The translations under genes were made by a program, and so were the position numbers. DNA of 64,000 bases, from contig CM055111.1 in the NCBI GenBank assembly GCA_029204225.1, forward strand, positions 4,476,433-4,540,432, in the 5' to 3' direction. The notes below the pieces were generated by a model. The model saw only the letters and a program-made list of their open reading frames with translations, searched no databases and was not told the DNA's origin. Positions 12,186 through 23,667 of the stretch are shown one piece after another (the first letter of the stretch is position 1; the number at the start of each line of letters is the position of its first letter). Source of the DNA: Diphasiastrum complanatum. Lineage: Eukaryota; Streptophyta; Lycopodiopsida; Lycopodiales; Lycopodiaceae.

Positions 12186-12656
12186 ATGAGAATGGATAAT
12201 GAGGAAGATGCTAGACTGGCTTTGATGTATGACCCTGCTCTATCACGGTAAATGGTAATATCTTCTACATCAGGTGTAGAAGAACACGATAAAAGCAAGA
12301 CACTGTTTGACATTCCTATATACCATATGAATAGCCAACCATATTTTTCAATGAATGATATTGGGGATGTGCTAGACATGAGAAAGGATGAGATCCTATC
12401 TGTACTAGCCAATGCATTGTCCGAATTTTCGGATATAATAGACTTCAATCATGATGATTTAATTGAAAGGATTGACTATGAAGACGAAGGTGGTTGGAAG
12501 TCTGGAGAGCAGGCCTTACAAATTACAAGGCAACAATGTCTAGCCTATGGAGCAAATGCCCCTAGTAAGGAGGAGTTCATTGAGTTTCAAAAAAGATATC
12601 CTCCTCTAGAGCAATACGTTTTTTTTGAGGTAGTGAGAAGTATTCCTGTTGGCTGA
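12186..12656 (+). pseudogene. Unrecognised acidic ORF next to family C repeat
   Basis: One frame runs from an ATG at 12186 to the stop at 12654-12656 with a single TAA at codon 22. A second ATG follows at 12252, giving 134 residues. The protein is acidic with EILSVLANALSEFSDIIDF and YPPLEQYVFFEVVRSIPVG at the C terminus. It ends just before the family C repeat, as the unknown ORFs of families A and B end at their LTRs. No known domain is recognised. Confidence 0.4.
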
Positions 12657-12779
12657 TTCTGACGAATCCCCAAGATACTCGGACAGAACAACTCAAGAGC
12701 ACCTCTCACCTTAGACCGAGGAGGTCTCTGAGAAGATGAGACTAATGAAGACTGAGAGCCGAGTATGAGAGCCGAGAAA

Positions 12780-13171
12780 TGCTAGTTAGTAATAACAAGT
12801 AAGAATTGTGTAAGCCTCATGGTGAATCCCGGAAGATGGAATGACCATGTAGGAACTAGTATTTCTAAGCAAATGTAATAAATGCAAGTAGAACCCTCTT
12901 AAAGAAAGTAGAGTGAGCCACCTTTTGATGGTAACCTCTAGTGGAGAGCAATATTCCACTTGTAATTTGTGAAATGTGGAAATTCCACTAGGTTGCCACC
13001 TAAGGAGCTCTCTTGCTTATTTAAGAGACTCCCTCTTTGTGAAGAGGAGCTTTTTGCATTGTATCTACTCCATGCTTAATAACAAGATGTTCCATGAGTT
13101 TGATGCTACACTAAGCTCCTTGATCATGATGGTTTTCTTGAGTGATGCCCCTATGATCATGACCTTCCATC
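12780..13171 (+). repeat. Family C LTR-like repeat, plus copy
   Basis: The reverse complement of 17524-17940 aligns along most of this stretch (GACCATGTAGGA, GAGCCACCTTTTGATGGT, TCTTGCTTATTTAAG). The TATTTAA motif at about 13018 could be the TATA box of an LTR. Ends are not defined by TG...CA and no target duplication was found. Confidence 0.6.
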
Positions 13172-13199
13172 CAGTCTTGAGAATAGCTATAGGTCTTAC

Positions 13200-13669
13200 T
13201 TCTATTGGACCACGGTTCCGTTCATACAACTTCACTAGAGAATGACCAAAAATCCACATCCAACTCCAAATCCAAGCCAGACCACAGCAGTTTCAAGTGA
13301 CACCACATTTTGTTTTCATACCACGCCATTGATCATCCTTAACATTTGCCTCCCTCTATCTCCATTTGCATCTGATGCACTATGCTTTTGTTTATCTCCG
13401 ATGCATCTACACCCACACTCAACCGCATTGCACTCTAATTAGATCGTTTCAAAATTGCATCCACTATTACAAACTAGCAACCACACTCCACAATAACACT
13501 CGCATTCACACCTCTCCATCTCCATTTGTCCTTATATCCGTCCCAATACCATCCCAACACACACGACCACTACATTTACCTACACCGATCTCCATTCGCC
13601 ATCCTCGCAACAGATCCCAAGTGACCACGATACACCAGCCCGTAACCAACCACAACTAACTGCAATCCA
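13200..13669. other. C-rich low-complexity stretch
   Basis: This stretch is rich in CAC/ATCC words with no stable coding frame. Its composition is the reverse complement of the leader at 4300-4960, but no extended alignment was found by eye. Confidence 0.3.
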
Positions 13670-13985
13670 TGTTGTGGGTATTTCATGTATACAAATAAAT
13701 AAGTGGGTCCCACCACTTAAAATGCTGTTGGCCAAGCCTTGCCTAGTGGGCCCCGCCACAGTACAGTAGAATAATAAGTGCAAGGCACTGGCATCCTGTG
13801 TGTATAAGCCCAGCCACCAATGAGCACAAGTAGCAAGTTGTAATTCCTAGGAATAAGAGACTAGGGGCTTAAAACTCTAAAATGACATTAGAGGCCCTAT
13901 GTCAAGTTGCAAATAAAAAAGCTAAAAGGGTCCAACTTAAAACTCACATGAATCATGTGAGTGCCCTTGTGCTTTCTTAGCACCA
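13670..13985 (+). mobile_element. Family A LTR-like repeat, plus copy
   Basis: This is the inverted partner of 5400-5728. It starts TGTTGTGGGTATTTCATG and ends near CTTAGCACCAT, where copia protease/integrase coding (minus strand) takes over. It holds a perfect 21-bp palindrome centred at about 13952 (ACTCACATGA / TCATGTGAGT). It truncates the copia element at 13985-16941. Confidence 0.7.
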
Positions 13986-15484
13986 TGAGATCCAAGGGAG
14001 AGAGAGATCTTGATGAAGATTTCTTGTAAGAAGATTTGTGTGACTTTGCAAGGCCACATGCCTCACACATTTTTCCACACTTCTTGAAAGTTCTTGGTAG
14101 GCCGAGAGCTAGTTCCTTGCTTGCCATTGACTCCATAGATTGAAGATTAGGATGGCCTAATCTCTTATGCCAAAGCTCCACTTGAGTTAGCTCCTCCCTA
14201 GCCAAGTTCACACTTTCACTTGCAACATTAGCATCCAACTTGAAAAGTCTACCTTGCTTAATGCCACTAGCTATGCACTTATCATATTTCAAAATGGAAC
14301 AAACTCTATTCTTGAAATGTAAATCTAGTCCATTGTCCATTAATTGTCCTACACTAAGCAAGTTTCTTGAAATGGTAGGAACATACAAAACATTATCTAG
14401 ATCTATCCTTTTAGATGTGCCTAAACAAAGAGGTATAGATCCTATGCCATCTATCTTGCAGTCTTGATCACTAGCAGTGTATATTGACTTCTTAGAGTCA
14501 TTACAAGATAGAAGAGTAGAGAAATAATGCTTCTTAAAGGACATGTGGGAACTAGCCCCACTATCTATCCACCATGTGTCTTGACTTGAAGTTGGTGTAG
14601 ATGCAACCATCAAGGATGTGTTGAATCCATCCTCATATTCTTCCTCTTGAGCAATGTTCCCTTGATCTCCTTTGGCTTGTTGATTCTTCTTCAAGTAGCA
14701 TTCTGAGGCAAAGTGTCCTTTCTTTCCACAGAAGAAACACTTTAGTTTTGCCTTGTTCTTCACTTTGCCTTTGGAGGTAGATCCTCCATTCTTCATCTCG
14801 GCCTCCTTGCCTTGATTTTTCTTGAATGGATTTTGCTTTTTCTTGCCTTTAGATGTAAAGTTAGCTTTCTCCTCTCCTCCATTAAGTGACATGCTATCCA
14901 TTCTTGTCTTGAGGTGTAGAAGCCTACTCTCCTCGGCCACAAGAACATTGTGCAACTTTTCAATGGATGGAGTCTTGAATGACAAATGATTGGACTAAGT
15001 TGGTAAACTCATCACTTAGACCATTCAAAATGATTTGTAGTAGTTCTTGATCTTGGATCTTCTCTCCTATTGCACTTAACTCCTTGTTAAGAGATTTGAT
15101 CCTAAGAACATACTCTTGTCCACTCTCTCCACTTCCTTTCATGCTTTGGAAAACTTGATTTCTTAGCATGAGGATTCTTGAAGTATTGTTGGATTCATAA
15201 ATGCTCTTTAATGAATCCCAAGCCTCTTTGGATGAGGTACAAGAAGACACCTCTTTCAAGAGGTCATTGCATACATTTAACTTTATGCAATGTAGAGCTA
15301 ATCTTGCTCTCTTCTTGTATTTGGCTTGTTCTTGGGGAGTTTGAGGCTCTTCCTCTACTCCTTGAACTATGTCATATAGATCATGGATCAGTAGGAGTGA
15401 TTCCATTCTCACTTTCCAAATGGAATAATTTGTGGAAGTGAGTCTCTCACTTGATTCCATCAAATATCCACCCATGGATGACAT
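13986..15484 (-). pseudogene. Copia element 1: gag-protease-pre-integrase
   Basis: From 15484: the gag UBN2-type domain (NYSIWKVRMESLL, SSKEAWDSLKSIYES, QIILNGLSDEFTNLVQSF), then a single frameshift near 14975. After it come a basic linker, the zinc knuckle CFFCGKKGHFASEC, the protease WWIDSGASSHMS (catalytic DSG) and the GAG-pre-integrase H/C cluster ending CEACGLAKSHKSSYKKS. It is cut at 13985 by the family A repeat, so the integrase core, RT and RNase H are gone. Apart from the frameshift and truncation it is well preserved, which suggests a fairly young insertion. Confidence 0.92.
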
Positions 15485-16067
15485 TTTAGAATGAATGCTC
15501 TTTTAAAAATCACAAAGATTTTTGAATTTTAAAAGATCTATGAAAAGGCCTAAAGCTTACTAGAATGCCTATAGGCTTGTCTCTATCAAACTAGCACACA
15601 AGCTTGAATGATACTCAAAGATCCTACCAAAAATTTCTAGCTTTCACTCTCACAAAAAAATTGCTTTACACTTTTCTTAGAGATTTCACTTCAACTAAGG
15701 ATCTGAACAAATCAGCCTCTTAAGATCTGATCTTAGACTCTAAAAAGAAATGCTTCAATGATCCAAAACACTATTTGGTCATAGGCATTAGTTAGAATGA
15801 ATCTAGGTCAATACTATGCTTCAAAAAGCACCAAAAATGAACTAGTATTGTGATTTTGGGACCAACAAACACAAAGTAACTTGATTTGAAAGTTGTTGTA
15901 CGGTTTCACACGTGTGAAAAGTACATACACAGCCTCCAAGTCATTTTTATCCAAATGATTACAAGCTATCACTCTAGAAGAACTCGCCCTCACTAGTATT
16001 GGCCAAAAAACAAATTTTGCCAATGATCTTTACAAGATTTATGATTCAATGATCACTCTCTTACTTA

Positions 16068-16079
16068 GCTCTGATACCA
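16068..16079 (-). other. Primer-binding site (initiator Met tRNA) of copia element 1
   Basis: On the minus strand it reads TGGTATCAGAGC, complementary to the 3' end of initiator methionine tRNA, directly after the CA end of the 5' LTR. The leader to the gag start at 15484 is about 580 bp. Confidence 0.9.
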
Positions 16080-16941
16080 TGATAAATTTTACAGTTTTTA
16101 GGACAATAATGATTGTACTTTACAATCATAGAGAGTTATTGGTTGCTTAATCAATGAATCTATCAAGTTCTACACATTAGATCTTGATCTAGATTCACTA
16201 CACTTGGATTTAAGCAAGAGCAATGGATCAACACATCATTTTTTAGTGAGAGCGGCTTCACACGTGTGGAGCTCTGTCCACTGTACAGCCTGCACCTGAA
16301 ACAACAAGTACAATGATACTAGATAGCAATCATGCATAAAAATCACAAGACAAATGACTAGAAATCTCACAAAAGTGTAGAGTGCAAAAGTCTCATCAAT
16401 TTTCCTAGCAAAATTATGATCCTTTTATGGATCAAGTACATCCATGAGTCTGGTACAGTCCAGCAGGCCTTCACACGTGTGGAGAGTGCCACATCACTCA
16501 GATCTATCCATTTTATCCATCCTTGATCCTTATCCAATAGTTGACATTCTAGAATATGACTGAAATCCAAAAAGCTAGTCTCCTAGAATATAGGAATATT
16601 CCCTACAAAATAGGATCTAAGAAAAATGGTCAACTCTTATCTTCTAGTACTCTATACACACGTGTGAACATCCACTTGCCATGTGGGAGCATTTACTCAT
16701 GCACATGCAAGGAAAAGCTAATTTGTAGGTGACTAGTCAACTTGACTAAAATCTAGTCATTTCATGTTCACACTAACTAGAATGATACAAAATCAATTTG
16801 GATATATACAAACATGAAAAGTACATCCTTTCACACATGGGAACAGGCTCCACACATGTGAAATCATATCATCAACATATTCTAATGTTTGATCAATATT
16901 TACATGAACCAATGTCAAGTGAGAAGTGACAATTTTCAACA
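16080..16941 (-). mobile_element. 5' LTR of copia element 1
   Basis: On the minus strand it runs from TGTTGAAAATTGTCAC (16941) to CTGTAAAATTTATCA (16080), directly followed by the primer site. It resembles the D LTR at 40455-40746 (shared GAACAGGCT-CACACATGT block). CACACGTGTG words lie at 16258-16271, 16470-16483 and 16655-16668, and another inside the leader at 15905-15918. The 3' LTR partner was not found. Confidence 0.75.
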
Positions 16942-17160
16942 GATTCATTTATGGTCCTAAAGTACAATATTTTCACATAAGCAAAAATAAATGAAATTTA
17001 TCTAAAAGAAAACAAAATAATGTAAAAAATCCCAAAAAAACAAAACAATAACTTTATGTAGAATCCCAAAAATAAACTTAGAAAAATGAAAAAAAAGAAC
17101 TAAAAAAATAAAAATACTGTAAAGAACCCCAAAAAAAACAAAAAATAAAATAAAATTTAT
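16942..17160. repeat. A-rich stretch with direct repeat
   Basis: The words AAATTTATCTAAAAGAAAAC and ACAAAATAATG occur near 16990-17024 and again near 17155-17183. The intervening sequence is A-rich with no gene. Confidence 0.5.
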
Positions 17161-17520
17161 CTAAAAGAAAAACAAAATAATGATTGAGCCATCAGCAAGT
17201 TTATGCATATTATCCTCATCAAAAATGATATCTCTAGAAACCACAAACTTGTTGGAAGATGGAATGTATACCTTATATCTCTTGCTTGCTTTGCCATACC
17301 TGAGCATAATACCTTTGATTGCTAATGGATCTTCCTTGGTCCTTTTCTCCAAAGGTGTATGCATATAGCAAATGCATCCAAACACCTTTAAGTCCTTGAG
17401 ATTTGGCTTCCTCCTATACAAGACTTCAAAGGGTGTTTTGCCTTCAATAGAGCTACATGGAACTCTATTAATCAAATGGTTAGCACAAGTGAGAGCTTCT
17501 CCCCAAAAAACTTTTGGTCC
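17161..17520 (-). pseudogene. Copia integrase C-terminal fragment
   Basis: The minus strand encodes VFWGEALTCANHLINRVPCS, KTPFEVLYRRKPNL, DLKVFGCICYMHTPLEKRTKEDP, a GIMLRYGKASKRYKVY block and VVSRDIIFDE. This is the canonical end of a copia integrase. The fragment is bounded by the A-rich stretch on one side and the family C repeat on the other. Confidence 0.88.
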
Positions 17521-17523
17521 TAA

Positions 17524-17940
17524 TCCACAACTAAATAAGAAACAAGAAAACAAGATCCTAGTTAATCCACAATACAAGGAAATCAAGCATGCTCATAGAA
17601 ACTTCACTCAAGAACATTGCCATGAACAAGGAGCTTAGAAATTATCAAGAACTCGTGGAGGATCCTCTTTATTTGCTCAAGAGAACTTGACAATACATTC
17701 AAAGCTCCCTCACAAGAGAGGGGAGCCCTTAAATAAGCAAGAAGGCTGCCCATGTGGAGCCCAAGTGGCAATTCCACCAAATTAGAAATTACATGTGGAA
17801 TTTGCCCTTCTACTAAAGGTCACCATCAAAAGGTGGCTCATTCTAACTAATTTAAGGGGGGTCTACATTTATTTACAAAGCCTAGGAAATATGACTAGCT
17901 CCTACATGGTCGTTCCTTCTCTGGGATACGCCATGTAGCC
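17524..17940 (-). repeat. Family C LTR-like repeat, minus copy
   Basis: This is homologous in reverse complement to 12780-13171. It interrupts the copia integrase fragment at 17520. It includes TTAAATAAGCAAG (the inverted TATTTAA) and the CACCATCAAAAGGTGGCTC block. Confidence 0.6.
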
Positions 17941-18179
17941 ATTTCAAAGATTTTCCAAATTGGCTATCAAGAAGAGTATGCTTATTCTAGTCAATTTCTA
18001 GTACTTCTTTCAAGTCACGTCAAGCTCAGTTGAATTTAATACTTATGTTTGAAACTTATACTTTTTTATACTTGTTGGGTGTAACTGCTTTCAGAGTTAT
18101 CTGAACAAGGGCATGATGTGGACATTATAATATTTGATGGAAGCGGATATTGGAAAGTCACATGAGATTTTGGAATTGT

Positions 18180-18600
18180 GACCTATTTTGATAGTTGGAG
18201 TCATAGTAGTGCAAAAGACTAAAATCCTATAAATGCCAAGCTTCGCTTCTTTGGGTGTGTCCATCTCATCTTAGAATTGGATTTTGGATCTTTCTCAACC
18301 ACCCTATTTTATTGCAAATGGTTCAAACCAAATATTGTAGGAAGCAAGGCAACAATGAAGCTGGATAAATATGGCTTTCAAATGGTAGATACATCTAAAA
18401 CCTTGAAAACATCTGACATTGATGACCAACCATTTGTGATGCCCACAAATGTGCAACAAGTTTTCCATGTTCCCGATGAGATGGATCCATCATGGAGTGT
18501 GGTCCTAGATCATGCACCTCGATGTCAACAATCTCCCAACCATTATTTGGATCAGTGCATAAAGAGCACTAAAGTGGCACCCTTTACTTTCTCTTTATAA
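18180..18600 (+). pseudogene. CACTA (En/Spm) transposase C-terminal DUF4216-like fragment
   Basis: The frame reads VIVVQKTKNPINA, then GSFSTTLFYCKWF, KLDKYGFQMVDTSK, DQPFVMPTNVQQVFHVPDE and SWSVVLDHAPR. This matches the pattern of the DUF4216 domain found at the C terminus of plant TNP2-like CACTA transposases (a C-W/D pair, D-YGF, P-F-A-Q-V-Y/F, W-VV). The upstream catalytic part is absent or too decayed to see. The CACTA end at 19105 lies 500 bp downstream in matching orientation. Confidence 0.7.
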
Positions 18601-19105
18601 CTAAAGAGAGGCCATGAGGCAAATAGCCACCCTTTATGCCATCTAAATGGTGGCAACTACCCTTTGTGACACAATTGCTTAAATGGTGGCAAACGACCTC
18701 CCTTTATGCCACAATCGCTTAAAAGGTGAAAAATAATCGTTGTTTATGCAAGATTGTTTAAAGGGCAACAAATAGTCACCCATTATGCCACAATTGCCTG
18801 AAGGGCCGCCATTTGCCACCCTTTATGTAACATAGCAATAAAGAGTCACCCTTTTAGCATTGTATTCATGCAAACATTGGTTAGATGGCCAACCATTATT
18901 TGGATAGTGCATAAAAAGCACTAAAGTGGCACCCTTTACTTTCTCTTTATAACTAAAGAGCGGCCATGAGGCCGCCCTTTAGGCACCCATTTTTCTCCCT
19001 TTAAGCACTCCCAACATTGGTAGCCGCCCATTAAGCATGCTTAAAGGACGGCCTAAAAATGGTCGCCCTTAAAGTCCACCCTTTATACACCCTGTTGTAG
19101 TAGTG
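18601..19105 (+). mobile_element. CACTA subterminal repeats and 3' terminal inverted repeat
   Basis: Short degenerate repeats of GGCACCCTTTA / CCACCCTTTATGCCA / GGTGGCAA type fill the region. A longer segment (ACTAAAGTGGCACCCTTTAC plus flanks) occurs at 18568 and 18920. The block ends TGTAGTAGTG (19096-19105), the reverse complement of CACTACTACA, the hallmark CACTA terminus. The next three bases, TAC, would be the target duplication. The 5' end was not located. Confidence 0.75.
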
Positions 19106-19914
<809 letters not shown>

Positions 19915-19976
19915 GGCAAAAAATAATTTCAAGCCGCAAAAAAAAAATGGGAGACCTAAAATTGAATTTCCTATCC

Positions 19977-20256
19977 ATCGCAACGAGATGAATTGAGTAC
20001 AATTTATTGTGGCTAAGAAGACATAGGCTCAAATCTAGACTGTTGTTAGTGGCATCTAAGGAAATTGCTTCGAATTGTGATGGGTGAGTTGATTGCGGTT
20101 GAGAAAATGCAAGCTGAATCTCTCATCGTTGCGACCTCCAAGAAACTTTTTTCGAATTGCGATGAGCAAGTTGGGTACAGTTCTTTACTACGACCGGAAT
20201 GGCGTAGGCTCAAATCTAGATTACTGCATTGGGACATCTAAGGTATTTGCTCAAAA
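19977..20256. repeat. Diverged tandem duplication, period about 178 bp
   Basis: Two units share GCAACGAGATGAATTGAGTA / GCGATGAGCAAGTTGGGTA, AGGCTCAAATCTAGA and CATCTAAGG words at about 19978-20061 and 20158-20241. No coding content is apparent. Confidence 0.55.
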
Positions 20257-21409
20257 ACTTAGGGAAATGGTTTGGCCAAATGTAAATTTTGTATACATCT
20301 ACTAGTCACCTAAATTTAAGTTACACAAACTAGACAAAATTTTAAAAAAAACTTGAATTTATGGAAAATATGTTGGTGCCCATTGCCAAGGTGAATTTTA
20401 TAAGATTTTTGGGAGGTAATGGGGGCAGTTGGAAAATCAGATTCCATTTCACACACAGTAGTAGTAGGTACATGTCAAGTCACGAGTGGGGTAGATATTA
20501 CCATGATTGAAAATTTCTCAAATTAGAATGGCATGTTGGAACTTGGCCTTTCAAAGAAGTGTAAGTTAATCCACGAGATCTTTCATTGGGCCTTATGTGA
20601 CTTTCAATGTTGTGTTTTCAATGGGAGTAGAAGTTGATAGTCATTGAAGGGAAGGGTTGGAAACAAACTCATTCTCTCCCAAGTGAAGAGAGCATTCTCT
20701 CCCAACCCAAAAGAGCAGGGAGGAGGTTGAAGAGGCTGACTAATGCAACGGATGATCAGTGTTCGGGAAAGCCGGCATCTCTTGAAAATGGAACCAAAAT
20801 CTTTCGTCAAAACCGATTTCATTAAAAACTTACATGAAGTTGACTTTCAAAAAATCGATCACTTTTTATAAATGCAAGAAATTTATATGGAGTAAATTTG
20901 TGTATAGTAAAGTAAGGAAATCCTTACAAAACTTGCTTACGTAGGTTAATCGAGTTAATAAAATAATTTATAAATGTAAATACGTAGTATTCTACTGGCA
21001 AAATATATGAGATGTAGGATATGGAAGACAAAAATCGATAACTTCAAAAAAATGCAGGATATTGGAGGGAAACCCCAAAAGAAGTTTCTCGAACAGTGGG
21101 CTGCCTAATGCAACGGCTGACCATGTCAAGGAGCAAAATGACCCGGCAACCCGTTCTTGACGTCAAGAAATGTCGGGTTCCTATGATATAAAAACTCTTT
21201 ATAAGGCCTTTCACATGAAAGCCAATGTATTTGGAAGGCTCTAGTGAGTTTTAAGTATCTAATATTAGATGCAAACGGTGAGTTATAGAATAGGGTGAAG
21301 TGCTATTGAAAAATGGCAACCTTTCATTCGGAAAGGAAGGCGCGCCTTTCGATTGACTCCCTTTTCTTTCGACGTTGCAACTTTGCAAAAGTCCAACGAC
21401 GTCGGAAAT
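20257..21409. other. Intergenic sequence upstream of the anion-channel gene
   Basis: No gene is visible. TTGGAGGGAAACCCC-type and CTCTCCCAA words recur, but without a clear element structure. Confidence 0.4.
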
Positions 21410-21691
21410 CTTGCCACGTTTCATAGGACGACCGCCCTTCTGTTGTCTGCAAGTGGGGCTTTTTTGAAGCGTGGTTAACGTCAATTGGGTGGGCCAAAAT
21501 AATGCTCGAGCAATAGTCGACTCAAGAGTGGAGCCACGTATCTTAATAGCACGGTTTGGCACCGTCGGATTTCGCTACTACGGTTTAGATTCTGCCACGT
21601 ATTTGAAAGGAATCATCGAGATTGCTCCAGGTGGCAGGTGTCACACGTGGCACAAATCTGATGATGAAGGCGTTAAGTATCTGCTATAAAT
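21410..21691 (+). promoter_or_regulatory. Putative distal promoter of the SLAH gene
   Basis: Four CACGT cores lie within 240 bp (near 21413, 21533, 21594 and 21645). The last, ACACGTGGC (21643-21651), is a textbook ABA-response element/G-box. A TATA box, TATAAAT, follows at 21685-21691. The leader after it has direct repeats of GCGATCCTTGTT and TCAAAGACACA (21717-21781), and a good splice donor (GTAAGT) lies at 21863. With the ATG at 23668 this implies a long leader containing an intron. The assignment is inference; the motifs are visible. Confidence 0.5.
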
Positions 21692-21862
21692 CCTCATTGA
21701 GTCTTCTCGATCCTTGTTGCGATCCTTGTTGCGATCCTTGTCAAAGACACAGGAATATTGCGATCCATGTCAAAGACACAAGAAAATCGGGTGCATGCAG
21801 CTTGCGATCCTTATGAAAAGCCGGAAGAAGAAACAGTAAATTACGAGCGATTTCGATTGTCG

Positions 21863-22340
21863 GTAAGTCGACCTTCCATTCATCGGTTTGTTTTGCAGCA
21901 TATAATATGTTATTATTATGTACGTTAGCCTGTTTTGACATATTTAATGGATTGAGTATGATATCAGACACGGTTGTGCATCTATCAGTTTGTTTTGTAA
22001 GTCGACGTTCCATTCATCGGTTTGTTTTGCAGCATAATATATTATTATTATGTGCGTTAACCTGTTTTGCAATATTTAATGGATTGAGTATATTATATCA
22101 GACACAGTTGTGCATCTATCAGTTTGTTTTGCAGCATATCTTTTTATTATGTGCGTTTACCTGTTTTGAGATAATGAATTGAATGTCCTTTCAGACTTGG
22201 CGTTGCATTCATAAGTTCGTGTTTTGAGATAATCGATTGATCATAATGTCAGACTCGGTCTTGCATCCGTCAGTTAATTTTGCAGGGAATATTATTACTA
22301 TTATTATGTGCGTTTAGCTCCTTTGAGATAATCGATTGAG
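21863..22340 (+). repeat. Tandem array of about 134-bp units in the SLAH leader region
   Basis: Units start with GTAAGTCGAC (21863 and 21997) or a decayed version. Each contains ATCGGTTTGTTTTGCAGCAT, an ATTATTATG-TGCGTT block, GATTGAGTAT and CAGACACGGTTGTGCATC. About four units can be traced, the later two more diverged. Each of the first units carries both a donor-like GTAAGT and an acceptor-like TTTGTTTTGCAG. Confidence 0.75.
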
Positions 22341-22389
22341 AAGAGAGTCAGGTCTCTCCGATGCATCTTTGTTGAGCAAATGGTTTGAG

Positions 22390-23345
22390 TTGTGCTGCTG
22401 TATTCTTGCAGCTCGTTTTTTTAAGACTTTGATGCTGGGATTCTTAAGCAACCTTTTATGTGTTCAATTCGAATGCTCATTGTGACTGGATCATATTTCC
22501 CTATTTCGAATTAGAATCCAATGGATTGGTGACAATAACCATAGGTTTTGTTTTCATAATTTCAATGTTTTGTTTTCACAGTTTCCATTCTTATGTTTTC
22601 TTTCTATGCTGCAGGGTTTCTTAGTGAGCTGTTTCTATATTTGAATTTTCAATTTCATTAGACCATGTTTCCGTCTTTTGAATCAGAATCCATTGGATTG
22701 GTTACAATAGTGTTGTAAGTTTTGTTATGATAGTTTCATTTTTTGGCTTTCTCAGGTTCCATTCTTATGTTTTCTTTTCAGGCTCTTTTCCAGCATCTTG
22801 TTTCTCATATGAGGTATTGAATGCCAATAATTTAGTTGTGCTATTGTTTTCTTGTTCCAGGCCGCTGGTTTTTGTAAGTCTTTGATGCTAAAAAACTATT
22901 TTGAGTTTGACTTTAAACGATTATTCACTGGATTGGTTAACATCAGAGTAATAACTTTTATTATGATAGTTTCAATCTTTTGTTTCACAGATTGCATTCC
23001 CATGCCTTTTTTTCATGCTGTTTTTTAGCATCATGTTTTTCATATGAGGTATCAGTCAAAAATCTCTGAGCTGTGAATGCCAATGCTTTAGTTTTGGTAG
23101 TGTTTTCTTGTTCGAGACGCTGGTTTGTGTAAGTCTGATGCTGGGAGTCTTCAGCAGCTGTTTCTGAGTTTGAATTTGAATGTTCACTTTAGTGCATTCA
23201 TGTTTCCTGTATTCGAATCAGAATCAATGGCTTGGTTACAAAGAGTCACAACTATTTATCATGATAGTTTCAATCGTTTGTTTTCACAGGGCATTTTCAT
23301 CTGTCTTCAAGTTCTTTCCCAGCATCATGTTTCTCATATGAGGCA
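22390..23345 (+). repeat. Second tandem array in the SLAH leader region, units about 170-300 bp
   Basis: Recurring blocks are GAATCAGAATCCATTGGATT (near 22508, 22680, 22917 and 23215), GATAGTTTCAATCTTTTGTT followed by TTCACAG, and CAGCATCATGTTTCTCATAT (near 22790, 23020 and 23320). Units are diverged and unequal in length. Polypyrimidine-CAG acceptor-like sites are repeated through the array. Confidence 0.7.
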
Positions 23346-23509
23346 TCACTCAAATATCTTCGTAATGGTCAATGCATGATATACAATCTCAGCTTCGACT
23401 ATCAGTAATATCGTGTTTATCAACCGGGAAGAACAATCATTTTCAGCAACAGACAGAATCCTGCTGTTAGGATGCATAAGTGACGTCTCATACTCATAAA
23501 TTGTCAGTT

Positions 23510-23518
23510 TATATATAA
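23510..23518 (+). promoter_or_regulatory. Possible proximal TATA box of the SLAH gene
   Basis: TATATATAA lies about 150 bp before the ATG, with a TGACGTCTCA CRE/as-1-like word at 23481-23490. It could give a short leader as an alternative to the distal promoter. Confidence 0.3.
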
Positions 23519-23667
23519 GAAGAAGAGTGATATCTTTAAGAGTCGAAGTAGTATTATCAAGGCTGACAAAGAACAAGCGACGATTCCTGTCAAAATTAGA
23601 ACCTTCATATCCGTGGAAGAGACGAAGGCAGCAAAAGAAAGCTGGAGTTGCATGACCTTAAAGGCGG

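Noticed and set aside
18601-19105. CRISPR-like spaced direct repeats
   Set aside because: The units are irregular and degenerate and fit CACTA subterminal repeats in a plant genome.
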